DNA of 64,000 nt from Pyricularia pennisetigena (Eukaryota > Ascomycota > Sordariomycetes > Magnaporthales > Pyriculariaceae): assembly GCF_004337985.1 (NCBI RefSeq), contig NC_043744.1, positions 6,258,009 through 6,322,008 on the forward strand, written 5' to 3'. Positions within the stretch are counted from its first letter, which is position 1. The number at the start of each line of letters is the position of its first letter. Shown piece after piece: positions 36,279-47,028 of the stretch. The notes below the pieces were generated by a model. That model ran no database searches and was not told the DNA's origin. It saw only the letters and a list, made by a program, of their open reading frames with translations. The translations under genes were made by a program, and so were the position numbers.

Positions 36279-36551
36279 AACAACAGGCCGCCGACGAGCG
36301 ATGGGAGCAGCAGCGGCAGGTCGCAGGGGCCGTTTGGCAGCCGCGGGCGATCAAATACGGTCGGAAACGCGGGCAGGCCGCCGCCCTTGCAGCCGGTGCC
36401 GCCGGTGCCGTCGCTCAGGGGCAAGAGCGCGGCCAGGTCGCAGGGGCCGCCTGGCGTCGAGCACTGGGCTAGGGGGGTTGCCAGCGCGGAGCGGGAGAGG
36501 GGCGTCGGGCATGGTGGGATCAAGGGGAGGAATGGGATGGCTGGGTGTTAG
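33399..36551 (+). CDS. RA-PH domain adaptor protein
   Basis: Exons 33399-34394 and 34470-36551 give 1025 residues if the 75-nt GTGAGT...CACAG intron is removed; that intron has no stop and keeps frame. The N-terminal third is disordered, with a charged coiled coil (ERKLLQEIEKRRLEEEEE) near 185-245. A Ras-association domain lies at about 333-415 (QVRCRGVRHDINITPDTNAVDVLF), followed by a PH domain at about 440-580 (PQGFVLQMHH, WSKRFITLLGNGQLF, closing Trp region HGWRSWYIV). RA followed directly by PH is the layout of the MRL/Grb7 group of Ras effectors. The tail is low complexity, with ten Gly codons in a row. The first ATG in frame is 33399. Partner GTPase unknown. Confidence 0.85.
36243..36272 (+). 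repeat. (GGC)10 coding repeat, poly-Gly
   Basis: Ten identical GGC codons in the disordered tail of the RA-PH protein. A length-variable microsatellite is expected here. Confidence 0.95.
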
Positions 36552-37479
36552 ATGTCGATCTTTTTTTATAGGAGTGCATTCAAGGTTGGAGTTTGGAAAT
36601 GCATTTTTGATATAGCCGTGGAGCGAGGTCGGGAGTGATCCGGGTCGGTATGGAGTATCGGTTCTTGGTTTGGTTCCATACAGGTCAGTTGGTATGGTTG
36701 CCTCTGTAGTCTATTATTTTTTTCCCTTTGTTATTTCCCATTTCTTTCTTTTGTTTACGCCGTCAAGACCTTTCACAAGTTGATTGTTGATCAGGATTAT
36801 AAAAATAAAATAAAAAAAAAAGTATTGAGTGATGTTTGCCCTGCAATGACTCGCGCCGATACCACTCTGGATTAAGCATAAAATGCTGGCAAATGTTTGA
36901 TCCGACCGCATCTTTGAGAGGCGGCCACCGCACTCCTGTGCTTGCTTGGGTTCATGGCAGGTTGGCGGCCTTTATTTTGGCGTGGTTTGGGTGTCTATGT
37001 ACCTGGTAGTTGCAGCTTAAATTGCTTGTTCGGTTGGTCTTGCTTGTGTTGGTCTACATTTTGGTCGGAAACAGACGACAAATGTAATTGCGCACATCTG
37101 GGCTCGGATACAAAACCTCAACCCCTACAAACCTGAAGGTGCAAGATAACTGCTTCATTGTGCCTAACAAAAAGGAGGTCGGACGATGGGTTTGGAAGAG
37201 CATATACACAGGAGCGTGCCGGCCCTACCTTTTGCCACTCGCAACGTTACCAGAATTGCAGGCAAAGCGTCCAAACAGGCGCAAGGACTTTTGCAAGACA
37301 TGAATACAGTCCGCATTCGCTTCACTGTGCTTGATCTAATGGATACGTCTGCAAAATGTCCATTTTTATTTTTCCATCAGGAGCCATCGGTACCAGACCG
37401 GAGGTATTAATTGGCCATCTGAACGCTTGATTCTATCCTCGAGGCCACCAGCATTGCAGGCTGTGGTAATTTGTACTAG

Positions 37480-37640
37480 ATCACTGACCCAGGGTGGCCG
37501 GGGCTGAACAACGAAAATGTAATCAAGCTGCTCCTCGCTCACCCGGACATAGGTGCAAATGAGGAGTTGGAGCAAATAGAATCGGGAACGACGCTCATTT
37601 CCATCAACGCAGAGTGCAAATGTGTCGATCGTCTACAATT
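37480..37640 (+). pseudogene. Possible ankyrin-repeat relic
   Basis: One plus-strand frame from about 37483 reads NNENVIKLLLAHPDIGANEE, matching the second-helix part of an ankyrin repeat, then continues to a stop at 37660. There is no start, the repeat is single, and flanking frames are broken. About 50 bp later another frame (37694-37800) gives a coding-like charged stretch. This may be a decayed ankyrin gene or chance. Confidence 0.3.
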
Positions 37641-37970
37641 GGATCCAGTGCTGGTTGCCTAAATCACCAGAGTATGCATCAAAGTTTTGACCAAAGGTTG
37701 ATGTGGACTTGGTTACTGAAAAGGTGTTGCTAGATGAATTTGCTTCTTTAACCCATGAAGAAATAAACAAATACAAAAACAGCGGTGCGGAACCACGTTG
37801 AAAGGAACATGTACCGAGTGGCTGCACTACTGTTCAGTGAGCGAGAATCTGGTAGGGGAGGGGACGATGCATAAATCTATAAAATCATCAAATATCTTCA
37901 GAGCTTTGGCCGGCAATGTTTACACCCTGGTAGTGAGATGGACGCTCGGCAATAACCAAAAATCGTAGGG

Positions 37971-37994
37971 AAAAAAAAAAAAAAAAAAAAAAAA
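37971..37994 (+). repeat. A24 homopolymer
   Basis: Uninterrupted run of 24 A upstream of CSL4. Confidence 0.95.
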
Positions 37995-38201
37995 CAGCTT
38001 ATCCTTGTCACAACCCCCACATGTGCACAACCCACCCGGTTCTCATGCGTTAGATCCTTGCTACAGGGATCGCCAACCAGCGGGGCAACCAGCCAAAACT
38101 TGCCGGGCGCGCGACGGCAATTGCCTGCGAAGCGAAAAATAAAAACCACCACCAAAGAAAAAGTTAGAAACAAACGAAAACCAACCCAACAGCTCAAAAC
38201 C

Positions 38202-38916
38202 ATGACGACAGCCACGCCACCCTCCCTCGCGCTCCCAGGCCAGCTCCTCGGCCCCAGCTCCCGATACCGCGCCGGGCCGGGCACTCACATCCACGAAGCG
38301 AACCTGTACTCGTCGCTGCTGGGCGCCGTGTCCATCACGCAGCCGGCCAAGCCCGCGGGGCCGACGAAGCGGCCCAACAAGATCGTCAAGCCCGGCATGC
38401 TGTCGGCGAGCTCGTCCGAGAACCTGCCTACGATATCGGTGCAGCGGCGGAGGCGGGCGGCGGCGGCGCTCCCCGAGGTCGGCGACGTGGTGCTGTGCCG
38501 CGTCACGCGCGTATCACACCAGCAGGCCATCGTGGCCATCCTGGTGGTGGGCGACGCCGTGCTCGACGCGGAATGGCAGGGTGTGATCCGGGTCAGGGAC
38601 GTCAGGGCGACGGAGAAGGACAGGGTCAAGATTGGGGAGAGTTTCAGGCCCGGTGATATTGTGCGGGCGCAGGTGGTATGTTTCTTTTTTTTCTCTTCCT
38701 ACCAAACGGCTACGTACGTTTACTGATTGGGCATGTCAACAACAAAAGATTTCACTCGGAGACCAGGCCAACTACTACCTCACGACCGCCAGCAACGAGC
38801 TTGGAGTCATAATGGCCAACAGCGATGCCGGCAATCCCATGTATCCGGTCAGCTGGAAGGAGTTCAAGGATCCAGAGACGGGGTTGAGCGAGCCGAGAAA
38901 AGTGGCCAAGCCTTGA
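38202..38916 (+). CDS. CSL4: Exosome cap subunit Csl4
   Basis: Exons 38202-38675 and 38749-38916 (73-nt intron, GTATGT...AAAAG) give 213 residues. Csl4 is one of the three S1/KH cap proteins of the RNA exosome in nucleus and cytoplasm. The N-terminal domain includes LALPGQLLGPSSRYRAGPGTH, the family start; the S1 domain spans about 92-175 (VGDVVLCRVTRVSHQQAIV, GVIRVRDVRATE, SFRPGDIVRAQVISLGDQ). The C-terminal domain ends with the typical NELGVIMA and a PMYPVSWKEF stretch in place of the zinc-ribbon Cys residues. The residues at the splice (RAQV|ISLGD) support the junction. Confidence 0.93.
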
Positions 38917-39044
38917 GAATGACCATGAGCGCAGATTCAGTCTGTTTTCGGTGAGCGCACGTTTTAGAAGATATCAGCATGTTGGAGGGCAGATGGAAAG
39001 AGTCGCCATCGCACATGGCTCACAAATGATACCCAAACTGGCAA

Positions 39045-39045
<1 letters not shown>

Positions 39046-39085
<40 letters not shown>
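39046..39085 (+). repeat. A40 homopolymer
   Basis: The longest homopolymer in the window, 130 bp downstream of the CSL4 stop. It could be a genomic poly-A tract or the tail of an inserted retrocopy; no flanking target duplication was recognised. Confidence 0.95.
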
Positions 39086-39088
<3 letters not shown>

Positions 39089-40593
39089 GGTCGGACTAGA
39101 ACTACAATTTCTGTATCAAGACGACGGAAAAGAAACCCAATACAGACAGACGTCTGTAAATGCTGCCAGAGTGTTCTCCTGGCCAACAGGCACGTCTGCA
39201 TCAAAGAAGAAAAATACGTTTCTCAGGACGTAAGACTTCACACGCCTCTCGATTCATGTCGCTACTCGAAACGTGGCCATTAACAAAACTTGTCAGTAGG
39301 TGAACGGAATAGTCTCGTTGGCATGTGGCAACGGCGCTAGCAAGTCGCTCCTTGAGCGGGATGTAAAACCACACATTGACGCCATTGAACACATGGTTTT
39401 GTGGCGTCGTAGTAAGCAGGTAGGGCTGGTCCTGTGCGCCGCGCCATCACCGACTTTGGCTGTCCACATCTGGCTGGCTTGGTGAAAGCTAGACTAGATA
39501 GGAGTTTTTATTTCCAGGGCAGGTACCTACTGCACTCTTGCAATTATTCAGTGTTTGTTTATTCGTCACGTTTCGATCAAGGCACATTGCACATACGTGG
39601 ATGTTCCCTGGTCCATCAGGAGTTGGAGCGGGTGAAGCGAAACAAAAAAAAGCCATTGCTTTCCAGGGATGGATCCTCTAGACTAGGGCTCGAGGTAACC
39701 ATCCCGCTGTTGAATCATTGCCAAGCCCATGCCTGTTTGGGACTCGTTAGGCGTTGTTTGTGAACACTGACTTGGGGGGCTGCGTGGATGTGGACGGGAG
39801 CGTTTCTTGCCAAGTCCAAATAACGTGAGGCTGCCGCGGTCCGCGTTGCACCAACAGAGCCGCCGACGACGATCATGATGTAAGTGGGATCTTGAAGGGC
39901 CGTAAGAGTTCTAAATCTAGCAGTGGATAATTTCTCAGTTTGTGGATAGTTTATTGAACTGTGGACTCCTCCTTTTAAGCGACAAACAAAACTACAGAAT
40001 GCTGACGGGGGTGGTTTTGGTGAATCAAAAGGAGAAAAAGTGGGCGATGATGGAATGAAATTGGGGTCCAACAGTGAAATGCGCGCTGAAGGAGGAGGCT
40101 TGGACGCTAAACTTTGTTGCAGCTCAGGTCGCGCAAGATTCACGAAAGAACAGACCTTCGGATCATCAGAGAGCTGTGTGTGTCATGCATGCTAAGTGAC
40201 GAGAAACCTCTGGGTCAGCGTCATCCAATCGAATACGGGGTTTTGTGTGAAGGGGAATCCGACCGAGCACAGGGCTATTGCGACTCTGACTCTCAATATT
40301 TCTATTTTCTTCCCGTCGACGTAACGGATGTTCGTTCATTTGATCATTTCTTCTTCCGACATCTGAAATATTAAACAAAAACCCAATCTTCAAAGCTTCC
40401 CGAAATAGACAACCAAGCCGGGCCAAGACAGCACTTGGGTAGCATCGAATTACGGGAACTAAACCAATCACAGCATAAAATCGGCCTTGTCAGGCGGGGC
40501 CCATCCAGCCAAAGGTCGATCCGCCAGCGGAGGCGAAGCAAGGCAGCTTGAGCTGATAGCCTGCCTGGCTTGCTTGGGCAGCAGGAGTTGCAT

Positions 40594-40617
40594 CCCCCCC
40601 CCCCCCCCCCCCCCCCC
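40594..40617 (+). repeat. C24 homopolymer
   Basis: Uninterrupted run of 24 C, followed by TCAAAAACGACACCCCCC. Length may be imprecise, as with other C runs in this assembly. Confidence 0.9.
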
Positions 40618-41258
40618 TCAAAAACGACACCCCCCCATGTGCTGATTTTTCTCACCAATCCCATTAAACCCCCATCCCATCTTTGTGATCCCTTGATCCA
40701 TCCAAAGCCCACACGACGTCAGGCGGATTTTCTTACAACTACCTCTAACCAAAATAAGAGTTTGAAGAGGCACATTCGAGATCCAATGAGAAAGAAGTTC
40801 TCGAGACCAAATCTCGGGACTTGTAAAAAAAGACTGCATTAAAAGGACCGAGTTCGCACTTTTACAGTCAGCAGCTGGTTGCACTCAGTTTGAACTCTCA
40901 ATATCGCTTCACGCACCATTGACTTTCTCTCCAATAGTCAGTGAGAAAACCACCAGCAAACCAAAATAGGTAGCCGTTCTTTTTTTCCAAGAAAGGCCAA
41001 AACAAGACCAATAAGAAAACAAAAACCCAACCAACATAGGCCACACAGTCGTTTGTCATTAAAGAAAAAAAAAAAAACATTACCAAGGTCGCTTGATCCA
41101 AACTCGGTTGGGCCATCAACTTCGGTCTGCTTACTACGACGAATTACTACAACAAGCACATAAACACCCACCACTCACCCACGAAACAGTCAGACACTTT
41201 CCGAGCCTGAGAACTCTCCCATTTACCGGGACTGTCTTCTATTATTATCAACACGGCG

Positions 41259-42233
41259 ATGCTAAGCTCAGACGCCAACAACAACAGGAGATCAGCATTC
41301 AGACCCCGGGCGCAATTCCCTTCACGTCGTGAGAAGCTCTTTGAGCCGAACACAAACACCAACACAAGGCATCAAACTCCGCCGCCAAGACAGGTTGTAA
41401 AACCATTTGTTGACCAACAGGGCTCCACATCGCCTTTATCGACGGCATCGTCACCAACTTCGTCAGTATCATCCTCATCATCAACAACATCGAGCTGCCC
41501 AAGATGCGGCTTCGACAACTCTCCCACATCGTCCGCGGCCACGTCGCCCACTGCTTCAACCCGCGGTGAAGACGGCGATCCGACGTCGCTGGCCGACGCC
41601 CAACGCCAGATTGAGGAGTTGCGGCTGCAGGTGCGCACGCTCAACGAGAAAGCCGCCGTGGCCGTCGAGAAGTGGGCCGGCTACGAGGACGAGCTGGCGC
41701 GGTTGCGACGGCAGCTCAAGAACTCGTCCGCCACGGCCAGCAGCAACCAACCTCAAGCCGCAGCAGCGACAGCCGGAGCAACGCACGGCATAGGCTCCTT
41801 CTGGAGCGGCAGGACGTCGTCTTTGTCGCCGCCCCCACCGGCCGCCGCTCGCGACAGGTCGTCGGCGTCGTCGTCCAAGATGGACAAAACCACCGACGAC
41901 TTGCTGATGGTGCTGTCCAAGGAGCAGCAGCTGCGCGTGACGGGCGACCAGACCCTGGACGATTTGCTGGTCGCCCTGACGCGGGAGCAGCAGCTGCGGG
42001 CGGCCGCCGAGGCGCGCGAGCTGGACGCCAGCCGCGAGGTCGAGGAGCTGAGCGCGTCGCTGTTCGAGGAGGCAAACCAGATGGTGGCTACCGAGAGGCG
42101 CGCCAGAGCCAAGCTGGAGGAGCGCGTCGACGTCTTGGAGAAGAGAGACGCCGAGAAGAAGAGGAGGCTGGAGAGGTTGGAGCTGGCCGTCGGCAGGATA
42201 CAGAGGGTCAAGAAGCTGCTCCAGGAGTCGTGA
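41259..42233 (+). CDS. Sec2-domain Rab GEF-like coiled-coil protein
   Basis: Single exon, 324 residues. The C-terminal half holds the Sec2 GEF signature: VEELSASLFEEANQMVATER followed by RRARAKLEERVDVLEKRDAE, the parallel coiled coil that opens the nucleotide pocket of Sec4/Rab8-type GTPases on secretory vesicles. Upstream are a Ser/Thr-rich region, a CPRCGF knuckle near residue 80, and another coiled coil (AQRQIEELRLQVRTLNEKA). Two near-repeats, TTDDLLMVLSKEQQLR and QTLDDLLVALTREQQLR, sit just before the Sec2 block. It is much shorter than yeast Sec2 (759 residues) and lacks its vesicle-binding C-terminus, so it may be a Sec2-related paralogue rather than the main exocytic GEF. Confidence 0.8.
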   Translation: MLSSDANNNRRSAFRPRAQFPSRREKLFEPNTNTNTRHQTPPPRQVVKPFVDQQGSTSPLSTASSPTSSVSSSSSTTSSCPRCGFDNSPTSSAATSPTASTRGEDGDPTSLADAQRQIEELRLQVRTLNEKAAVAVEKWAGYEDELARLRRQLKNSSATASSNQPQAAAATAGATHGIGSFWSGRTSSLSPPPPAAARDRSSASSSKMDKTTDDLLMVLSKEQQLRVTGDQTLDDLLVALTREQQLRAAAEARELDASREVEELSASLFEEANQMVATERRARAKLEERVDVLEKRDAEKKRRLERLELAVGRIQRVKKLLQES

Positions 42234-42781
42234 TTGCGCTTTACCAAATAGCAATGTCTCTCGTTCTTTTTTTTTTTCTTTCTTTTCTTTTGTTCTATAT
42301 AATTGATACCATACGACGGGAAGAGGGGCCACGGCAAGGCAAGGCAAGGCAGGGCAGGGCATGTTATGAGGGAATGGATAATCACTACAGACTGGGTTGG
42401 ACACCAGAGTACAAGATGTCAACGACAACTATCGCAAGAGTCTACATAGTTGTTTGGCTTGCACATAATGATTCGGATAGTGTAAGAATTAATAACCCTC
42501 TAATTACTCCCGCTCGCTATGTACGTAATACAATTTTATAAAAATCAGTGGAGAACCAAGCCGTTGAAACCAGCTGTGTTTCCGTGCAGGCTCCAGAGGC
42601 GGCAGCGGCGGCGGCGGCGGCGGCGTCGTCGTCGTTTGGTACCCGAAAGCCCAGCCTGCGGATACAGTAAGCACGTAGCTTGCCTCCTGAGGCAGGCGGC
42701 CTCTGGGATCTGTCAGTAGACAAGCAAAAGGTTTAGGCGGTAGACGGTCCTGCGGTGGGTTCGGGTTCTGCAGGATCAGGG
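42234..42781. other. Convergent 3' region, Sec2-like / PUS4
   Basis: It holds a T-rich tract near 42268-42290, (GGCAA)-type short repeats near 42334-42360 and a GCG/TCG microsatellite. No gene. Confidence 0.5.
42598..42635 (+). repeat. GGC/GTC trinucleotide repeat
   Basis: Imperfect GGC units passing into TCG units, in the convergent region downstream of PUS4. Confidence 0.85.
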
Positions 42782-44318
42782 TTAATCAGAAAAACCATTC
42801 CACTCTTCATAGCCGTCGGTGGTCTCACCCTTGGTGTCCGTTGGCTTTGTCTCTTGCCCTTCGGCAACTGACTGCTTGGCCTTGGATTCTTCGGCAGGAG
42901 CTGCAGCTGGCTTCTCATCTGAAGCGGTACCCGACTGATTCTGCTCGACAGCGGTAGCCTTTGCTTCTTCTTCGGTGTAGATGCTCTTCAGAGGTCCCAC
43001 CCCTTGTAAGTGTGTCGACGACCACTGGTGGAGAACCTTTTCCAACTTTGGACCCCACACGCTCTCGCCCTTGACAAGGTCGTCGTATTCGAGGCAGTTG
43101 TCTCCGGCCAGCGCAAAGTCGCCTTGTCTGTTACGGACCAGCTCAGCCATCAATGCGGCCGACCCCACCTTCTCGCCCAGCTCATGTGCAAAACTCCTCA
43201 CGTAGAATCCAGATGTGACCGTCATCCTGATCTTGCAAGCTGGCGGCCCCTTGCCGTCCCATGGCGGTGGCGTGTCCGCGCTAGGAGCTGGCGGCACCAA
43301 ATCTGACCCGCGTCCCTTAGACGGGCCTCCCGGTGGCAGCTCCCCTAGCGCTCCTGACATGAGCTGCTCTCGACCTTGCTTCCCCTGCTGCTGCTTCTTG
43401 TTCGGCCTGCCATTGCTCTCTTCGGCCTTGCGCTTCTGACCCCGCTCAAAGACGAGCTTGTCCTGCCGCTCCTCGGCCTGCTCCTTGAACGACTGGTGAG
43501 CGGCAAATGCCCGGTCCTCCTCCGCGCCCTGCTCAGGTGTCATCTTCTTGCCGGTCGCCTGCTCGTGCTCCACCCTCCACACGCTCTCAGCGAGGCTCTT
43601 CTCGGCAATGCCTGCCTCCTCAGTCGGCCATCTGTGGTTGTGAGTGCCCGGCTCATACCACTCCAACAGCTCCAGACCGAGAACCTCGACCTCACGGGTT
43701 TCTATCTCGCGCGGGATTGGCTTGCCCTCGCGAGCGTACTCGTAGAGCGGCTTGCCGTTCATCTTGAGCGCCGAGTACAGCGGGGGCATCTGCTTGTACT
43801 TGCCCCTGAACGCATCCAGTTGCTTCTCCACCTTTTCCCTCGTGATTTCGTCGTACGACTTCTTGGTCAGGATGCGCCCGACGCGGTCGTACGTGTCGGT
43901 GGCGGCGCCAAAAACCACGGTGGTTTCGTAGGTCTTGGTGCACTCGAGAAAGTTCTGGAGGGACTTGGTGGCGCGGCCGACGCCCAGGATCAGCACGCCC
44001 GTGGCCAGCGGATCCAGCGTGCCGCCGTGGCCCATCTTGACGCGGGGGTCCTGCTTCCTCTTCTTCCACTTGCGGTTATGTTTGCCCTGCGTCGCGGCGT
44101 CGCGGCGAGCCTCCTCGGCTTCGCGCGCGAGCATTGGGGCGAATAGGCGAGAGGGCTGGAAGTAGGCTTGACAGTCACGGATCACCTGAGCCGAGGACAT
44201 GCCCATTGGCTTGTTGATGGCTTAGGGGAATTGTGTGTCAATAGGTGCGGCACCGGGATGTTCCTCAGTGTTGCTTACCAAAGATGCCATCTAGGCCCGT
44301 CACTGATGGTATAACCAT
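42782..44318 (-). CDS. PUS4: tRNA pseudouridine-55 synthase Pus4 (TruB family)
   Basis: Exons 44279-44318 and 42782-44220 (58-nt intron, GTAAGC...CTAAG) give 492 residues. It isomerises U55 in the T-loop of nuclear and mitochondrial tRNAs. The tiny first exon supplies the family start, TGLDGIFAINKPMGMSSAQ after splicing. The catalytic motif is GHGGTLDPLATGVL with Asp near residue 83, then KTYETTVVFGAATDTYD and PPLYSALKMNGKPLYEYAR, and late TVTSGFYVRSFAHELG. An insert of roughly 130 residues rich in Lys, Glu and Gln, with the bipartite basic sequence KRKAEESNGRPNKK, separates the last two core blocks and may be a nuclear signal. The C-terminal tail is acidic and disordered. Confidence 0.94.
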
Positions 44319-44936
44319 ATCGGCCAGCTTCCGTAGACTTTTTTTCATTTAGATATGGAAGCAGAAGCTTTCAAGCCTGGAGAAGCACACCGAAGGTATG
44401 TGCGCAGCGCGAAAGGGTAGGTAGGTGGGCGCAATTGGAATAGAATCGGAAGACATGCGACGTCTTCAGCGATCCATCGTGCATGGGGTTGGAAAAAAAA
44501 AAAAAAAAGAAAAAAAAAAAAAAAGTTCGAATTGAAACTTTTCCTAGCATTTGCGCCAGGCTGCAGGGTTCCGTAGCGGGACGAGCTTGCTTTGCGGGGT
44601 TGGGTTACGTTACGCGAAACTGCATGTGTTCTCCAACCAACTTAATTGCTTACCCCACCGCCGTCGCGTTGGCAGGGGTGATAGCACATCACGCGTCCTA
44701 AAGTGACCGTCATTAATTCGTGTTTCGCCCTTGCTTACAACTAAACTACACCTTGATATTGACGGCCCAAATCGACTTCATGCCGCACACACTCACTAGT
44801 CGACTCGCCTATCGCTCTAGCCAATCCACCATCACCTCGTCTATGTTCCGACAGAGACCTTTTTCGACATTCTCGTGCAAAGCGTAGATGCTTCCCGATC
44901 GCCAACCCAACCCGGGACCTCACACTCACTGCAACC
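44319..44936. other. Divergent intergenic region, PUS4 / RFTS gene
   Basis: About 620 bp with an A-rich tract (A16-G-A14) at about 44491-44524. Both promoters lie here; no coding sequence. Confidence 0.5.
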
Positions 44937-47028
44937 ATGGGAGGTCGAGGCAGTGGCCCTAGACTGCGGGGCGTGCCTCCCAGAAAACCACCCGGACGTA
45001 CTCGCTCCTCAGGAACCCCGATAGACCCATGGGGTCCTCCGGTTTACCATGACATCGCCCGGGTCCTTTATCCGGCGACAGCGACGGGGCTGCCCAGCAA
45101 TGACCCGGAATCTGAAGATCCCATGTTTGACCTGCAGGACGCGACCGTGTTTCGGCAGGACGGCAAGACCATGGCGAATCTCCTCGAAGTGGCGGTAGAT
45201 GGTCCATTTATTGTCAAAGGCAAGATGATTGTGGAACAGGATACAGAAGACCGACGTAGGTAGCAACCCCGAGTCAGTGTGGCCAATCCTCACCCAACTA
45301 ACAACCTCTAGTCGCGATACCCAGGTGCAAATCTGTTTACGTTGTGATACCCAAATGCAGCATGTTTTCGATGGGCTATGGGCCGTTAACCTTGTGGGCA
45401 TGGTCTGTTGGCGGATGGATGGAGATCAAACCTGCGAAGGTCTACCGCGAAACCTACTTCAACATGTTTGAGGCTATTACCCTCTACTGGGAAATCATGG
45501 CTGCGTACCAGGACCTCGAGCACAAGTTTAGAAAAAAGTCCAAATCGGCCATTCGTCAAGCACTACTAAACGCCCGACTAGACGAAATCTTCTACCAGTA
45601 CGCCAAGAATGCAGGCGACGGCGTCATACTTTCCGAGGTGGAAAAGCGATGCGATAAGCACGCCCTGTTCCTGCTTGACCAATTCGATCAACAGTCGGAT
45701 TTCGACTGGGACAGGACAAGCTTTTTCCACTGGATGCGGAAAAGACATCCCGATATTGTCGCCAAACTGGAAGCACAGAAAACCAAGAATGCGGCTACGA
45801 AGACTAGTTCGCGAACGAGAGTGTCAGTCGACATCGAGATGTCTGGAACAAAGCATACGAGGCCCGAGCCCAGTAAACCCCTGCCTGCTGTACCCCCACC
45901 TTCTGGACCTCTCTCTACTATTCGGGCGCCTGCATCTACACCTGTCTCTACGCATATCTCTTCCACGGCCGTCAAACATGGCCTCATAAAAAACCCCCCA
46001 GCGACCAATTTACCCACCATTATTACTCTTTTGGAAGAAATCGCCGCGGAGGCGGAGGGGGGTCGCAAAAGTACCTATGGAAAATTTACATCCGAGATGT
46101 ATAAAAAATGCAAGCTTTCCAACACGGCTTATTCCATCCCCAAGGAGATTCTGCAACTATATGCAGCCGACATACTAAAGACCCTGGACCCGGAGCAATG
46201 GAAGGGATCACCGTTATGGGAAGGGCTGGAAAAGGAGGCCAAACAGCCAATTACAAAGCTTGTCCACTTGCAATCCATGGAGGAGATAGCCGAAAGGCTT
46301 GTGCGCCGCCAACATCGAACAATTGTCTCGGTGGAGGAAGTGGCCACGCCTAGCCGTGTTCCGAATAGGTCTCATGCCGGCAAAACACCACGTTTAAGCC
46401 TATCTGTTGCGAGAAAGCGTCCGCTGGAGGAAATGGATCTCGACGACGACGGTGAAGTTTCTGTCGAGCCAAGCCCGGCAGGACCGAGTTCAATAGGGCC
46501 AGGGTTAATAGGGACCAACGCTGCTCCGCCTAGGCGCCGGGGCAGACCGCCCAAGATATCCAGAGCTGAACGAGCCCAAATACCACAGGACCAGAGCACC
46601 GGAAACACCGACGACGAGTCCAGTGATGAATCTGATAGTGGCATTGGCGGCACGGCGACCAAGGTCGTCCTCCGTTCATACCCTCTGCAGACGGAGAAGC
46701 CGACCGGTCCAATGGGTACATGGGTCTGCTCAGAAGCCGGTTGCGGGCACATAGTACGGTCGGCAAAAGATATAGGACAGAGGAAGAAGGTACTGGAGCA
46801 TATGCAGCTGCATACAAAACACGACATGGAGCTGGCAGAGCAGGCTCGAGAAGAGGGTCAGCGAAATGGGTTGCCAGTCAGGTAAGTTTTGTTTTTGGTG
46901 GTTTTATTTACGTGCTTATGGGCTTGATACTAACAGGGCCTCATTTTTACAGCAAACTTCTGGATAAAATTATGAAGGATGCTGCCAATAAGTCTGAGCG
47001 GATCAAGCGAGCGCAGCTGGGCTGGTAG
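44937..47028 (+). CDS. RFTS-domain chromatin protein with AT-hook and zinc finger
   Basis: Exons 44937-45255, 45312-46881 and 46953-47028 give 654 residues. The N-terminal 180 residues resemble the replication-foci targeting (RFTS/RFD) domain of DNMT1 and of fission yeast Raf2: FDLQDATVFRQDGKTMANL, then YGPLTLWAWSVGGWMEIKPA and FNMFEAITLYWEIMAAY. A helical charged middle follows, then an AT-hook near 511 (RRRGRPPK), an acidic Ser/Asp stretch and a C-terminal Cys/His finger (VCSEAGCGHIV, then HMQLHTKH) near 577-611. No methyltransferase domain is present. RFTS plus finger without catalytic domain is the layout of Raf2, a heterochromatin ligase subunit, so a silencing role is inferred. The RFTS call is from pattern, not search. 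Confidence 0.7.

Larger units (their letters stand above)
36552..38201. other. 1.65-kb intergenic with coding-like relic
   Basis: Apart from the ankyrin-like fragment listed separately and an A24 run at 37971-37994, I see nothing coding. Confidence 0.5.
38917..41258. other. 2.3-kb intergenic with long homopolymers
   Basis: It contains A40 at 39046-39085 and C24 at 40594-40617, plus an A/C-rich leader before the Sec2-domain gene. No frame here resembles a known family. Confidence 0.5.

Noticed and set aside
42334..42360. Short GGCAA/GGGCA repeats resembling an array
   Set aside because: Units are 5 bp with no spacers; not CRISPR, just a local low-complexity tract in a 3' region.
43376..44146. 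256-codon Leu-rich frame opposite PUS4
   Set aside because: A shadow of the PUS4 coding strand; PUS4 has full TruB motifs on the other strand.
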